Assembly (NCBI GenBank): GCA_004151065.3
Contig: NWUY0304465025.1
Location: 1-33,745 of the forward strand
From: Larix sibirica
Lineage: Eukaryota; Streptophyta; Pinopsida; Pinales; Pinaceae
Direction: 5' to 3'
DNA length: 33,745 nucleotides
A program made the position numbers and the translations under genes. How positions within the stretch are numbered: the first letter of the stretch is position 1; every line of letters begins with the position of its first letter. Below the pieces are notes generated by a model. The model was not told where the DNA came from and made no database searches. It saw only the letters and a program-made list of their open reading frames with translations. Below are positions 10,421 through 20,889 of this stretch, one piece after another.

Positions 10421-11565
10421 TTGATACTTTGAGGAGCTGAATGAATGAGTCTTCCCCTTTGAGACAACTGATATCTTAGGAGGTTGAGGAAGGAGCCGGA
10501 TGAAGTATTCTTCTGCCAAACAGACAGGATTTAGTTGATTTATTTGATTGGTTGCCAGTCTTCTTAGAGGGGCGAGAGCCAGGAACTTTTACTACTAAAT
10601 AAGCCTTAGTATTTCACTTCACCTGTAACCTTTAGCCAAGGGACTTCCCCTTTAGCCAAGTCCACCAATTCCAACAGGAAGCCTTCAACACAAGCCCACA
10701 AGCCAGAAGAAATAATTTTGTCCACCAAAATAACCAAGTAGGAACAACAGAAGCCTTTGACTTTCACCTGTAACCTTGAAACTCACCTATAAGCTGAAGC
10801 TTTCATCACCAAGTAACACTGGTGCCATTATACGACGTCCACCAGTAGATATAAAACATCATGCTTTACTTACGTTGATCCACTATTTGGGCGGGGAGCA
10901 TAGGATTGGCCAACGTATTTTTCTTTACGTCACGGGCAACTGAATTGACTCCATGTGTGGATCAAGATAAAAAGGCGGAAATGCTCATCACTTTCGATCA
11001 GGGATAAACAATGCTCTGCGGGTCGTGAATGAATAAGTTGTGAATGAAAAGGATCCGTGACTGGCATCACGATAAGCACAAATTATTACGTGTATAATAT
11101 GCTCTTGACTCTGGAGAGTCTGCTCGTCCAAAATACACTGCCCTCCCCTACTATTGGAGCGGTTTGTGCCTCCCCGCTCGATCTCCTAGCATACTATCTT
11201 GGAGTGGATAAATCCTCTCATCCAAGGTACGCCCCCACCCAATAAGTCACTTAGGGGTATATATTAATATTAAATAGAAGAAAATATATTTGAGTGTCCT
11301 GATGGGGAATTATGCCCAGGACTCCCTAAATAGTAGATTTTATTGTATGATAATATTGAATGAGAATGCTTGGTTGACTACGAACTGGACTAATTGACTT
11401 GGATTGCTGCTGCGCTAACTGCTGGGCTATTCAAATGGGTCAGCTTAGCTACCGAAATGGGATCATGGACTTGGCTTGGTTACTCGGCTTGGATAATCAA
11501 CTAGAGACAGGAAGATAACATGTTTTTTTTTTACTTATGAGCATCTCAATAAAGACTGATTCAAT
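10420..11565. other. Unassigned spacer with short duplicated words
   Basis: CTTCACCTGTAACCTTTAGCC (10616-10636) returns as CTTTCACCTGTAACCTTG (10761-10778), and CAACAGAAGCC/CAACAGGAAGCC words recur between them, as also near 24600-24630. A 62-codon frame (11057-11245) carries no recognisable feature. Confidence 0.45.
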
Positions 11566-11569
11566 TCGA

Positions 11570-13290
11570 TTTTGAGACTGATGATTCTTCTGGAAATAGG
11601 TGGTCCCAACTGCTTGTTGATCTCCCGTGCCCAGGAGGTAAAAAGTGCCAAGTTATACGTCCCCATATTACTTAGCTCATACAAGCTTTATATGGTGACA
11701 CCCTCAGGTGCGCCCAAGTCGCGAAGTGCCTTGCGCCACACTTCTTCTTATCTGTACTTTTATTGCAACTTAAGTCATGGCCTACTCAATAGTCAACCCA
11801 AAGGCATGGGTTACTTGGGTCCACATTCCATTAAGTGTGCCCACTTGCCAACGTCTTTACCACGTCATTGAAGCCAAAAAGATACCATTGCCACTTAGTA
11901 TCATTCTTGGTTCCGGGCGACCATGTTCCGCTTAGCCTCATCGCGTCGCTGCCGAACCCTCAAGTGCCGCAGCGCTCAGCTCACTACCAAGGAGGGCATG
12001 GCATGCCTATCTACCGCTTATTGAAATATATAAACATTTATTCCCTGGCTGTATTTTTAATCCCTTAATTTTTCATAAAGCCTTTATACTGCTAATGTAA
12101 GTCCTTTAATATCAAATGCAAAAAGAGTATTCACTACAAATGCAGAGTCCGGATCTCCACGTATTACCCTCCACTCTGTAATTCTCTTTTTATTTCTGCC
12201 TTGGCCATCATGTTCTTCTCTACGATGAAAGTTCTTTCCAATTCGCATTAATAAGCAAAAACAAAAAGCAGCAGTGTCGACGAACCAAAAAGTCCATATT
12301 ATGCTATGCATTGTATACTAAAAGATGCTGAAACCAGAGTAAATTATTGAACCTACCAGACTTTACAAATTATCCGACAAAATAGAAACTTTCAGAATGT
12401 TCCTCCAAGGATCCAGCAATCAAAATAGCATGAGTTGATACTTGATTAGCTACTGGGTCATCGTGTTTTTATCTTGCTTTATTATATTTCATCCCCTTTC
12501 AGTTGGTATAACAACAATCTCACTCATGTATCAGAAGCTGTCCCGTTGTCATCATCTGCTAAATTGTTAGTGCAAAACAATAATTGAATTTATTCCAATG
12601 CCAAAACTCAGGTCTTACTGGATATGTTGCAAAGGATGCAGGATTGTAAGGATCGAAGCAAACCCGTTAGCGCTAGTGGAGGGGAGCTCAACCTGAATTT
12701 CATCCTGGTATGGCTCGCTTTCTTTATAGTCACCAACAACCAATCCATGTGGGCAAGTGGTTTTCGAAAGGATGCCTAAAGAAACTTGTAGAATTTAGTC
12801 CAAGTGTAGATACGTATATATGGATGGCTATATATCGTATAGGAACAAACACTCTGTAGGGGTAAGAACACTCTCAAAGTAGAGACCAAGTGGAGTAATG
12901 CAAAATCTGCCCATAGCGCCAGGACGGAGAGATAGAGATTTCTTTTATATATTCATTTGATTCAATTGCCAACAAACATATAACGGAATGGGCGGTCCAA
13001 CGTACAGATACAAATATATAACTCACCAGGATAACTAGACCATAGCTGCCCCTTTACCCTAAAACTCTACCTTCTACCCTTACCTATACACCTTGCATAG
13101 CCTATCATAGACAGACAGAAGGTCATTTTGGAGAGCCTCAATCATTGTAAATAGGTCATAGCCAGGAGCTACGTACGGGATTGGTTTGTTATGGTCCTTT
13201 GTGGGTGGGGCTAAGGTAGTTCAGAGGGAAACAAAATAACCCTTCACCTCTTTGAGGGGCCAGAGATAAGGAGGTAAGTATGAAATTTCT
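11570..13290. other. Unassigned spacer, orphan frames only
   Basis: Frames of 99 codons (11572-11871, plus), 77 codons (11835-12068, plus) and 75 codons (12084-12311, minus) are present. The minus one holds a charged stretch, HRREEHDGQGRNKKRITEWR, that looks more protein-like than its surroundings, but I cannot assign it. The part from 12.1 to 12.7 kb is more AT-rich than its neighbours and could be an insertion from elsewhere (inference). Confidence 0.35.
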
Positions 13291-13298
13291 GGGCATAT

Positions 13299-13402
13299 GT
13301 GGCAGAACCAGCCTCATCATTATTTCCAGCAGCCCAATCAAGACTAGTAGAACCGGCCCCCCGGCAGCATCAGTTCCAGGATCAGTTCCAACAGCTGAAT
13401 CC
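13299..13402 (-). repeat. Diverged 15/30-bp minisatellite, locus 2
   Basis: Plus-strand words AGCCTCATCATTATTTCCAG, CATCAGTTCCAGGATCAG and TTCCAACAGCTGAATCC match the array at 1-1710. On the minus strand it reads DSAVGTDPGTDAAGG, and after a frame change LDWAAGNNDEAGSA, closely like GNDPGTEAGN at locus 3. About 100 bp long, so three to four 30-bp units. Confidence 0.75.
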
Positions 13403-13409
13403 ATTCTAT

Positions 13410-14310
13410 AATAAATCAATAGCTCTTAGTGAAGCAGCTAGCTATAAGGAGGGTTTGTGTCTGCGTAGTTCCAAAATAAATGAGATAATAACTGAATATT
13501 ATTAACTAACTCTTTAGTGTGAGGTGCTACATTTTTCACAGTAATAGGTCTATATTTTCCTTGGTAATTCCTTACAAGAATTGACCTGCGAAGTTCCAAG
13601 GAACTGCTCCAGGTGACTCCACTAACATGAATCCACTAGGGAATAAGTTGTTATAATAATATAGATTCCATGTCCATAGCCACAAGGTCCAACTCCAAAG
13701 GGCAGATGATCGCTCCACTACCAGACCCAGATATCATTTGGTATAAGAGATAGAGATTCCCAAGCTCCACTTCAGGTAGGTAGCCTTATTTTTCATTATT
13801 CCGATATCTGCATCTTTTTCTGAGTTTTTTTATAATATTTCAGGTACAAGTCTACCTACAGATCCCCTCCTTTTAACCAAGCCAATCTCCAAGGGCTATT
13901 TAGTTCTAATTTAGAATGTTGGTTTACCTGTACCAAGGGTCTTTCGACCACTCGGGAAGGCTAAACACACCCTTCTATGTCATAACCCTCCAGCCCCCCC
14001 CACATAATCACCTCAGGTTACGGTAATCCCCACCCTCCAACTGTTCTTCCATTATTTTACCCAACCCATAGTTTCAACCCCAGGTCAGCCTCTAATACAA
14101 AATCCTAGTTTCCTATGGCTGGGTAAAATCCCCCCTAACATGGCTAGCAGCAAGATTCGAGCCCCTAATCCTCCCTCATGCAAATCAGTTGGGGAATATT
14201 CTATTCCTGATGGCTACCTTAAAGTCATGCCTAGATTATATGGTAAAAATGAACTCACTGTTTAATAAATATTACTTCCTCTTGACTGCACTAATCACTT
14301 TTAGGTGGAG
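13410..14310. other. Unassigned spacer
   Basis: No gene, RNA or strong repeat seen. An AGGTGCTAC word at 13521-13529 recalls family 2 but lacks the rest of that repeat. Confidence 0.45.
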
Positions 14311-14352
14311 GAAACGTAAGTTGGCTCGACCAAAGGGAGAGGAGTAGCTGGC
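14310..14352 (+). repeat. ACCAAAGGGA hairpin repeat, copy D
   Basis: GGCTCGACCAAAGGGAGAGG keeps the conserved loop; the stem is reduced to CTC (14325-14327) against GAG (14342-14344). The left flank GGAGGAAACG resembles the flanks of the other copies. Confidence 0.5.
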
Positions 14353-14497
14353 TAGAACCTACAACCCGAGAATGGCACCTATGACACCCATTGACCCAAC
14401 GAAAGAATAAAAGGCCCCCCACCCAACCCCCCAATAATATTTTATTAGGTTTTTTGTAAATAAAAATCTACTTTGGGGAAATAACTTCTCTGATCAT

Positions 14498-14923
14498 ATG
14501 GGAAACAAGACTTATCTCTTTCTCTTCTGGTGTCAACTTGAACTCACTCAATCAATATATTTTTGTCTGGTGCCCCGACTTGGCTCGATCTCTTCAGGTG
14601 GGACATGGGGGGAACTTCCCGTAGTCCCATTCACACGTAGAAGCCATTCACAGAATCCATTCAAAGAACGAAGCCAACCGGTCACTGTCTGCCGAGAGCC
14701 ACTAGTTTATGCTATCGATCCACTCGATTCAGGTGGTGGTGATGCCAGTCATAGCTGGGTGGGCTTGGTTACTCTCTATACTTGGCCACTATACCTGCCG
14801 CATGGTCTGCTTGGCTACCCGGATGCTCCCGCTGGGTCTAATACACTTGGCTGGAGACACATAGCTGCTGGGATGGACACAGTCATTGCTTGCATCGGCT
14901 GGACGAACGCAGATAGTAGATAA
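14498..14923 (+). CDS. Orphan reading frame, 141 codons
   Basis: The longest reading frame that is not explained by a repeat, from an ATG to TAA. I do not recognise the protein. It is moderately hydrophobic without a clear signal peptide or a convincing transmembrane helix, and has no cysteine-histidine or nucleotide-binding motif. The N-terminal part is rich in leucine and phenylalanine (TYLFLFWCQLEL); the middle (residues 45-70) is basic and proline-containing; the C-terminal part has many glycines and tryptophans. There is no conserved neighbour and no sign of an expression signal. In plant mitochondria, orphan frames of this length often arise by chance or recombination, and I consider a chance frame the more likely explanation. 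Confidence 0.2.
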   Translation: MGNKTYLFLFWCQLELTQSIYFCLVPRLGSISSGGTWGELPVVPFTRRSHSQNPFKERSQPVTVCREPLVYAIDPLDSGGGDASHSWVGLVTLYTWPLYLPHGLLGYPDAPAGSNTLGWRHIAAGMDTVIACIGWTNADSR

Positions 14924-15279
14924 TTGAGTCTACCTCCATCTCGAACCTCGAACTAGAACCTTGACCTCAACCCAACCACGGCTATCTCCGCCTAGATATA
15001 TATCCTCACTATTATAATAAAGGAAATAGGGGAAAGCATAGCGAACTATCATCATAGCAGAAAGGAATAGAGAGGTTTGCTTTGCGAACCATCATAGCTG
15101 GATGGGCAAGTTTAACGTCTCGATGTGGTGAGTTCGGTCGAGCCTTTCAATCGAAGGCATCCTGCCACTGTGGATAGTCCAGATTACACACCCTATAAGC
15201 CAAGGGAAAACGATATGAAAGGTATAATTCATCAGTATATAAAAAAATATGGATTGCCCGGATAAATGAATAATATGGA

Positions 15280-15395
15280 TTCATCTTTCCCATCAAAAAT
15301 AGGTTTTTACTATATTGGCAAAATATGAAATTATAGGGTTTTTTAGTGTACCAACCAAATGAGAAAATGGGAGAACATGGATTCTATGTCCTCAG
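15280..15395 (+). repeat. Diverged duplication, copy 1
   Basis: Shares with 17125-17262 the ordered words GGATTCATC, CCCATCAAAA, GGCAAAAT, ATAGG and a final AACATGG; the second copy is longer by an insertion. Its right end, ACCAACCAAATGAG then AACATGGATTCTAT, also recurs at 16568-16606 (ACCAACCCACAAAC then GGACATGGATTCTAT). Confidence 0.55.
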
Positions 15396-15691
15396 TGGTT
15401 TACACATCTTAGGGTGCTATCCTTTGGTTACTTAGGATCCATAAACAAGGAATCATGATCAGCTAAAAACATAAGGAAAATGGGTATAGTTCAGTTCGGA
15501 ACCAAAAAATTTTCACCATTGTTCATGAGAACAAGAGCAAAAATAAGCATTTCTTATTAGATATGGATTTCACATATAATGAAATTATAATATGAGAACC
15601 TTTATAAATGATAAATTATCTAGATCATTTCGGGAGCTACATACGCTGCTTTTTTGCCACTAACGGAGCCAGGGTGTTTAACTACAAGTTG

Positions 15692-15720
15692 CTTGCACTC
15701 TATAGTTTATATAGTGCAAG
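15692..15720 (+). repeat. Inverted repeat CTTGCACT/AGTGCAAG
   Basis: CTTGCACT (15692-15699) and AGTGCAAG (15713-15720) are perfect 8-bp arms; three further pairs form inward after one mismatch. Function unknown. Confidence 0.6.
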
Positions 15721-15729
15721 TTAAACTAT

Positions 15730-16430
15730 TCATGCGAACTCATCTAAATGAAGTAGTAGTAGTACTTTCAAAGCTCTATCTAGTAGTATGGGAACTAATA
15801 AGAATCACACTATCGGGAATGGACCTGCCCTGCTCGGGGCTGCTCTATTCCCCTTCCCATCCAAACAAGGTTTTGACTCGATGCCAAAAGATGAAATGAG
15901 TAGGTTTTGGATGTTCCAACCAACTAACATGGATTAAACAACTGGTTGTTTCTTTAGGGAATGAGTCTAATTTTCCTTCCCCTTCTTCAATATTGGGCAA
16001 GGACTCGTAAATATTGTATGTGACGTATCAATCGATATAGGATTATGAATGTTATGACAATCTTGAGTAGGTTCCATGGAAACTAACCTAGGCACTTTCA
16101 AAGTGACAATTTACCATGCATGGAAGCAGTCCATGAATTCTTCCCAATTCACCATCGCATTTTTTAACTAACAATGTAGATATGCAATATATATATATAT
16201 ATATATTATTGGATTATATTCCCCTTGTTTATATTATTCTCCCCATTGGATTATTCCCATATCCCCCATATGTTCAGCGGACCTTACGAGGCTAGTAGTT
16301 CTGACACGGTAAGCTGCTTAAGATGGGAACTATCTCTTCTTGTGAAAAGAGGAGGAGACTTATTATACCTATGTAAGGCTTTTACTTCTTGGATTGTCGG
16401 AGGGAAAGATATATTACAAATTCAATCAAT
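15730..16430. other. Unassigned spacer with (AT)10
   Basis: An (AT)10 microsatellite lies at 16187-16206. A 120-codon plus frame (16225-16587) begins just after it and runs through the hairpin copy at 16445; it has no recognisable domain and its lower half is rich in arginine and glycine because of the hairpin sequence. Confidence 0.4.
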
Positions 16431-16431
16431 G

Positions 16432-16475
16432 GAAGGACGGAGGGCTCGCCCGACCAAAGAAGGGCGAGGACGTCG
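16432..16475 (+). repeat. ACCAAAGGGA hairpin repeat, copy A
   Basis: A perfect 7-bp stem, CTCGCCC (16445-16451) with GGGCGAG (16462-16468), encloses the 10-base loop GACCAAAGAA. The left flank is GGAAGGACGGAGGG. This is the best-paired member of the five-copy family. Confidence 0.75.
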
Positions 16476-16887
16476 AGATGTGATTCTCACGTTATTACGA
16501 ATCCATTTGCCAAAAGTGGTCGAGGGCGAAGGCGAAAAACCAATAAGGGGAGGAGTTTTTGGAAATATGGACCAACCCACAAACTAACATGGGAGGACAT
16601 GGATTCTATTCTACGGGCCTTATCATAGTGCTGCCATATGCAGCGGGTTGTGGAACCTCATGATGATGGTTATTGTAGTGGGAACATTACCCCCTCTATC
16701 TATCTGTAGTGGAACCTACCTACGCATGGTGCCATATTGATAGAAGTATGGCAGGTTGGCCCCAGCAACCAACTAATTCATAATGAAGAAAATACATTAA
16801 ATTATATTTATTTATAATATATGACTCGATGCTGTATGACTTATATGACAAGGACCCTCTTAAATGTCAATTATGATACTCCTATTG

Positions 16888-16935
16888 ACTTACCAGCTAG
16901 CAACTAATTCCTCCTGGGCACTTACCTATTGGCGG
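16888..16935 (+). repeat. Short duplication, copy 1 of 2
   Basis: ACCAGCTAGCA, then TTCCTCCTGGGCACTTACC, match ACCAGCTAGTAGCA and CCTTCCTGGGCACTTACTTA at 17468-17512. Confidence 0.6.
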
Positions 16936-17124
16936 ACACTCATTGTTTTGTTGGCAGCAATGTAAACCACTGGTGGGTATGGACCTGCAAACAATGCAGC
17001 AGTAGTATCGCTCCATCCTCCTCATGTGCGGTAGTAGTGGAACCTCCTCATTAGCAAAGGGCATATCTCAGATATAAACTTCAGGAAATGGTTATTACTC
17101 AATAAGAATCTCCAGTTTATATAT

Positions 17125-17262
17125 CCCAAAAAGGATTCATCGGACCCATCAAAATGAGGACCCGTAGGGACTTTCCCGAGGTACGAGGGGAAGGTTTTGA
17201 CTATGGCAAAATGCCGAATCATAGGTTTTTCAAATATTTTACAACCACACAAAAAACATGGC
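17125..17262 (+). repeat. Diverged duplication, copy 2
   Basis: Partner of 15280-15395, with GGATTCATCGGACCCATCAAA, ATGGCAAAATGCCGAATCAT, AGGTTTTTCAAA and AAAACATGG. About 25-30 bp in the middle (around 17150-17185) have no counterpart in copy 1. Confidence 0.55.
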
Positions 17263-17467
17263 TGGATTTTCCCAATTAATTACTTAGGTTCGGAATGGAC
17301 CTTATCTTACTGACCCGACACACAACTACTAACCTCACTAATAATGCACTTACCCGGTGGGCACGTGGGAACCTTCGCTCTAGCCCCTTATTACTGCTTA
17401 TAGATCTGGTCTACATGTTTGAACGTGGATTATGTGATATTGTAAATATTGGGATGCACTGTATTGA

Positions 17468-17512
17468 CCAGCTAGTAGCAATGGGACCTTCCTGGGCACT
17501 TACTTATGGTAA
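17468..17512 (+). repeat. Short duplication, copy 2 of 2
   Basis: Second copy of the 16888-16935 sequence; GTAGCAATGGGACCTTCC carries a small insertion relative to the first. Confidence 0.6.
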
Positions 17513-17655
17513 GGTGCTTAGGATCTCACCTATGATAAAATAGCAAGGACGTATATATCGCGATCGCGTATCATAATGGTATGGACTGCCTTTTTGTTGT
17601 ACTCATCATGCATGGATAATTTGTTTGGTGCAGCACCTCTTCAGAACCTTTATCA

Positions 17656-17727
17656 CTTAATTGGACTTTTATTAGTGAAATGGATAATTCTAACTCTCTT
17701 AATTGTACGTTTATTAGTGAAATTCCC
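17656..17727 (+). repeat. 42-bp tandem duplication
   Basis: CTTAATTGGACTTTTATTAG (17656) is followed 42 bp later by CTTAATTGTACGTTTATTAG (17698), and both continue GTGAAAT. The second copy is cut short. Confidence 0.75.
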
Positions 17728-18004
17728 ATATTCGTAAGGAAGGCCGGGTGAACAGAGGATAACTCGCTCTTGGTCTGTATCGACAACATAGCTGCTGTTC
17801 CAGTGGTGAAGTGGTCCTTATTACTTGTATCTGGTGAAGGGGGTCTGGTGAACCCCCCAATAAGCGAAACTCATTAGAACGGGGATTTCTTCTCTTTTAT
17901 TTCGGGTATGCCATGAGGGTTACTCTCTTTCACTATCTCAGGTATGTTGTGATGGTATCGCTTGCAGCAAGTGTGACTCACTCGCCGTATCCATTTCTTT
18001 TGGA

Positions 18005-18050
18005 ACTACACGGACGAAAGGCTTGCTTGACCAAAGGGAGGGCAAGGAAA
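18005..18050 (+). repeat. ACCAAAGGGA hairpin repeat, copy B
   Basis: CTTGCTT (18022-18028) faces GGGCAAG (18040-18046) around the loop GACCAAAGGGA. Against copy A the third stem pair has changed from C-G to T-A on both sides, and the two inner pairs would be G-U wobbles in RNA. Left flank CGGACGAAAGG. Confidence 0.72.
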
Positions 18051-18179
18051 TCAACACTTTCTTTTGAAGTTCATGACGAATCTTTATCTCTTCTCTCCTT
18101 TCTAACAAGGCTTATTAAGCTGCTATTGGGGTCCCTTTAGTAGGGTGTCCCTTCTTACTACCTCGTCAGTAACCATGAG

Positions 18180-18700
18180 AACAAGATAAACTGCTAATAG
18201 TTATTACTCTACAGACGGAAGCTTATAGTGGTTATTAGAGTAGTACTGACTGCATAGACTCTTTAGGCTTTTTCTAAGGCCTTACTCTACAGCTTAAGAC
18301 TAAGGCTATTACCACCTTTCGAAGAAGTGAAAAAGATAGAATTAATTATTTCTGATGAACGGAAGCACAGAAGACAGAAATGATTGGAACAACAACTTCA
18401 AGTGCTAATTCTATAGAGTTGAAAAGGCCTATTTTTTTCCTAATACGGACAAGGCTAGCACTCGGCTTTCACTACAGCTTAGAAGAGCACTTACACTCAC
18501 ACTATAGGACTAAGACAAGTAGTCTAAACTATTCGTTTTTTCTGACACTACAGCTTAATACAACAGCTTGGGGCTTTATCTTTTGAAAAGAAAGGGAGAC
18601 TGGAAAGAAAGGTATCTTTATAAACTATAGATACAAGGTCAGTTGATAACAATCCTGTATTACCTCCTGTATTGTCATAAGCAAGAAGAGTAACAGCTTA
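18180..18700. repeat. Scattered ACTCTACAGCTTA words
   Basis: Variants recur at about 18206, 18285, 18470, 18547 and 18687. TACTCTA (18205-18211) is also faced by TAGAGTA (18236-18242). No gene is evident; a 68-codon frame (18380-18586) covers two of these words. Confidence 0.45.
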
Positions 18701-18859
18701 GTGTAATCTAAGTAAGAGAGCTATATATATTAAGTGTGAACATGTGTAATAACACCTTACTTTAAAAGATGAAGTGCATAGATTGGTATCATTCATTTCT
18801 CTTTCTTTTTCAAATGGTACAAAACAAGATAAATATCATTTCATTTCATTCCACATTTT

Positions 18860-19480
18860 GGTCTAATAACAACTAGTTTTGATCGGGTCGTAAGCAAATC
18901 TCTCCCTGAATGACATTTCCAGCAGTTTATCTGTGATTAAGCCTTCAAATTTTTCCCTATAAACTATCATTTTCAGAGAAAGCAATGGCGGCAGTACTAG
19001 GGCATGTATTCTTGGCATTATGACGTTCATCCTGAGGACCATCTGGCAGCAGAATAATAGCAGGTCTGATAGCAATTTTGGGTGAGATAGCAGTACTTCT
19101 GTAGCAGCCCGCCATATGCTCTTTCCCAGCCTGCAAACACAATACAAAAGGGGATAAATCTCAGCATACAAAAGGCCTAATTTATTAGAGTTACTAGCAT
19201 CGGTTAGGGCATCCTTATGAACAGCAGTTGTACCCTCAGACATACGTATGCACTGGAATGTTTATGACTGCAGAGACAAGGCCCATCACCTTGTAACAAC
19301 ATTGGTAACAGATCGAAGGCTGGAAGTAGCAGTATGGGCACCACTTGTAAGCATTTTTTTTTTCTTAATTCTGAAGGAGCGGCCTGCTAACCTTATGATA
19401 GCTTCAACACCTACCAGCACAGTACACAAGCCATCATCAAGCCGTTCTGGGGCTGTTCTGTCATGGAATATAAAATAAAA
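18860..19480 (-). other. Possible decayed nuclear-type coding sequence
   Basis: Several minus-strand frames are locally protein-like but do not join. One 61-codon frame (18957-19142) contains IAIRPAIILLPDGPQDE, which loosely recalls the ILLSDGQD turn of von Willebrand factor A domains in plant RING proteins. Directly upstream on the minus strand, a stretch from GTAAC to TTTGCAG about 64 bases long looks like a short spliceosomal intron. Together these hint at a nuclear gene fragment transferred into this DNA. The evidence is weak: the match is short and a longer frame (18863-19243) runs across the same bases in another phase. Confidence 0.2.
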
Positions 19481-19799
19481 CAGTGTTGAAACCTCTTCAG
19501 TTTGAAGGCACAGCGATCTCTGGGCAGTTATAGAAGCAATAAAAGGCTATTTTAACATTTTATTTCACTTGGATATGGTGCATCTCTAGTGACCTTGGCA
19601 TGTGAGAAGAAGGCGAGTTGAGCACACCCCTCAGCCCTAGCTTCCTGTAACCAATCTTGGCTTTGTGTACAGCAGACCTCTTCCTATTTAATAAAAGGAT
19701 TACCTTGGTTGAATGCCCCCCACGTTTAGAAGGGGTTGGAGGTATATTCTAAGAAGGGCTAGCATCTAGCTTGAGGATAACTTCTGGAAGACCTATGTG

Positions 19800-20150
19800 C
19801 CTTGGCTTGGATTTTCACTTGAGCTTACTCCTTGCTTTATAAATATATAACCTATGTTGGAAGCTGACCTCATGAACACTTGGCATATGTTACATTGAGG
19901 TGGCATGATCTTATTTGTAGGCATAGTATGACTGGGCATGATCCCTCTACGGTTTGCTATTGCTTAAGACCACACGTGGGGTACCATTAACACTTTGACA
20001 TATTTGGAGGATGCCATGTGGGTATATGGTGCCATAATGCTCCAAAACCTATAAAAAGGAGGTGCCAAAGGTGGGAGACACCTCTAAGACATCGCCTTCA
20101 AACCATACATCATCATCCATCATCTGGTGCTGCTTCTTATTTTCATTCTC
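19800..20150 (+). other. Possible LTR-like leader
   Basis: AACCTATAAAAAGGAGG at about 20047 resembles the TATA region of plant retrotransposon LTRs, and the following CATCATCATCCATCATC resembles many plant LTR leaders. It lies upstream of a gag-like knuckle region. I found no paired second LTR, primer-binding site or clear TG...CA ends. Confidence 0.25.
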
Positions 20151-20350
20151 TTCTGGGAAATGATCCGGGAACTGAGGCTGGGAATTATGCTTCTTCAACT
20201 AGCGCTGATGGGGATGCTGTTGGTTAAACTGCTACTCTTGGAATTGCTCTTGGAACTGCTTATGGAAATGATCCTGGGAATGCTATTGGGAAGACTTGGG
20301 CTGCTGATACGGCTGCTCTTTATACTGCTCCTGGGAATGTGGATAGGAAG
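20150..20350 (+). repeat. Diverged 15/30-bp minisatellite, locus 3
   Basis: Same family as 1-1710 but in the opposite orientation. The plus strand reads GNDPGTEAGNYASSTSADGD, then after an in-frame TAA TATLGIALGTAYGNDPGNA and TAALYTAPGN. The TAA lies in TTGGTTAAACTGC, a word also present on the minus strand near 680-692, so the stop was already in a shared ancestor or source unit. Confidence 0.78.
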
Positions 20351-20889
20351 ACTTTATGTTGCTTGGCACTTATTATGGTCCCCCACTAGTAGTGTCACCT
20401 CCTAGTCCATCAAAATTCTATACTGTTACATCATCCAAAGCACCACTTACTTCAGAACCTTCCACCTCTATAACATTTTCATTGCAACTTATAGGAAACC
20501 TCCCACTCATGTATCTACCTCATAATCATTTGGTGGGAGCCCCACCTAGGAGGCCCCCTTTAATACAGTACCCTTTATATTTCCCCCTTCCAAAGTAGTA
20601 AGTACCCTAGTGATGTCTAATTTCACTCTTCCCAATCTTACTTTAGGTCTCTCTATATGGTACTAATCCCCTTACCCCTCCTACATTATCAGCACCAAAT
20701 CCTCATTTGGTCTTGATGCGTGTACAGCCAGTGAATGTTACACCCATATCCTCTTTAGAATAAACATAGGCCCACCTTGTCATGATAAAATATAGTAAAG
20801 AAACAACAGATGGGGGTAAGATTAAGAAGACTAGGGGCACCAACACTCTTAAAAAGGAAATGGCCACCTAACTAAGTACAACTAGAGTT

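Noticed and set aside
14150-14172. TCGAATC-like word on the minus strand suggesting a tRNA T-arm
   Set aside because: The flanking bases do not form a T stem and no acceptor or D-arm was found; no other tRNA-like set was seen in the window.
17559-17568. CGCGATCGCG palindrome as a regulatory site
   Set aside because: A single 10-bp palindrome with no repeats or context to support a function.
20127-20405. Leucine-rich hydrophobic 92-codon frame
   Set aside because: It is the minisatellite read in another phase; leucine enrichment comes from CTT/CTG words.
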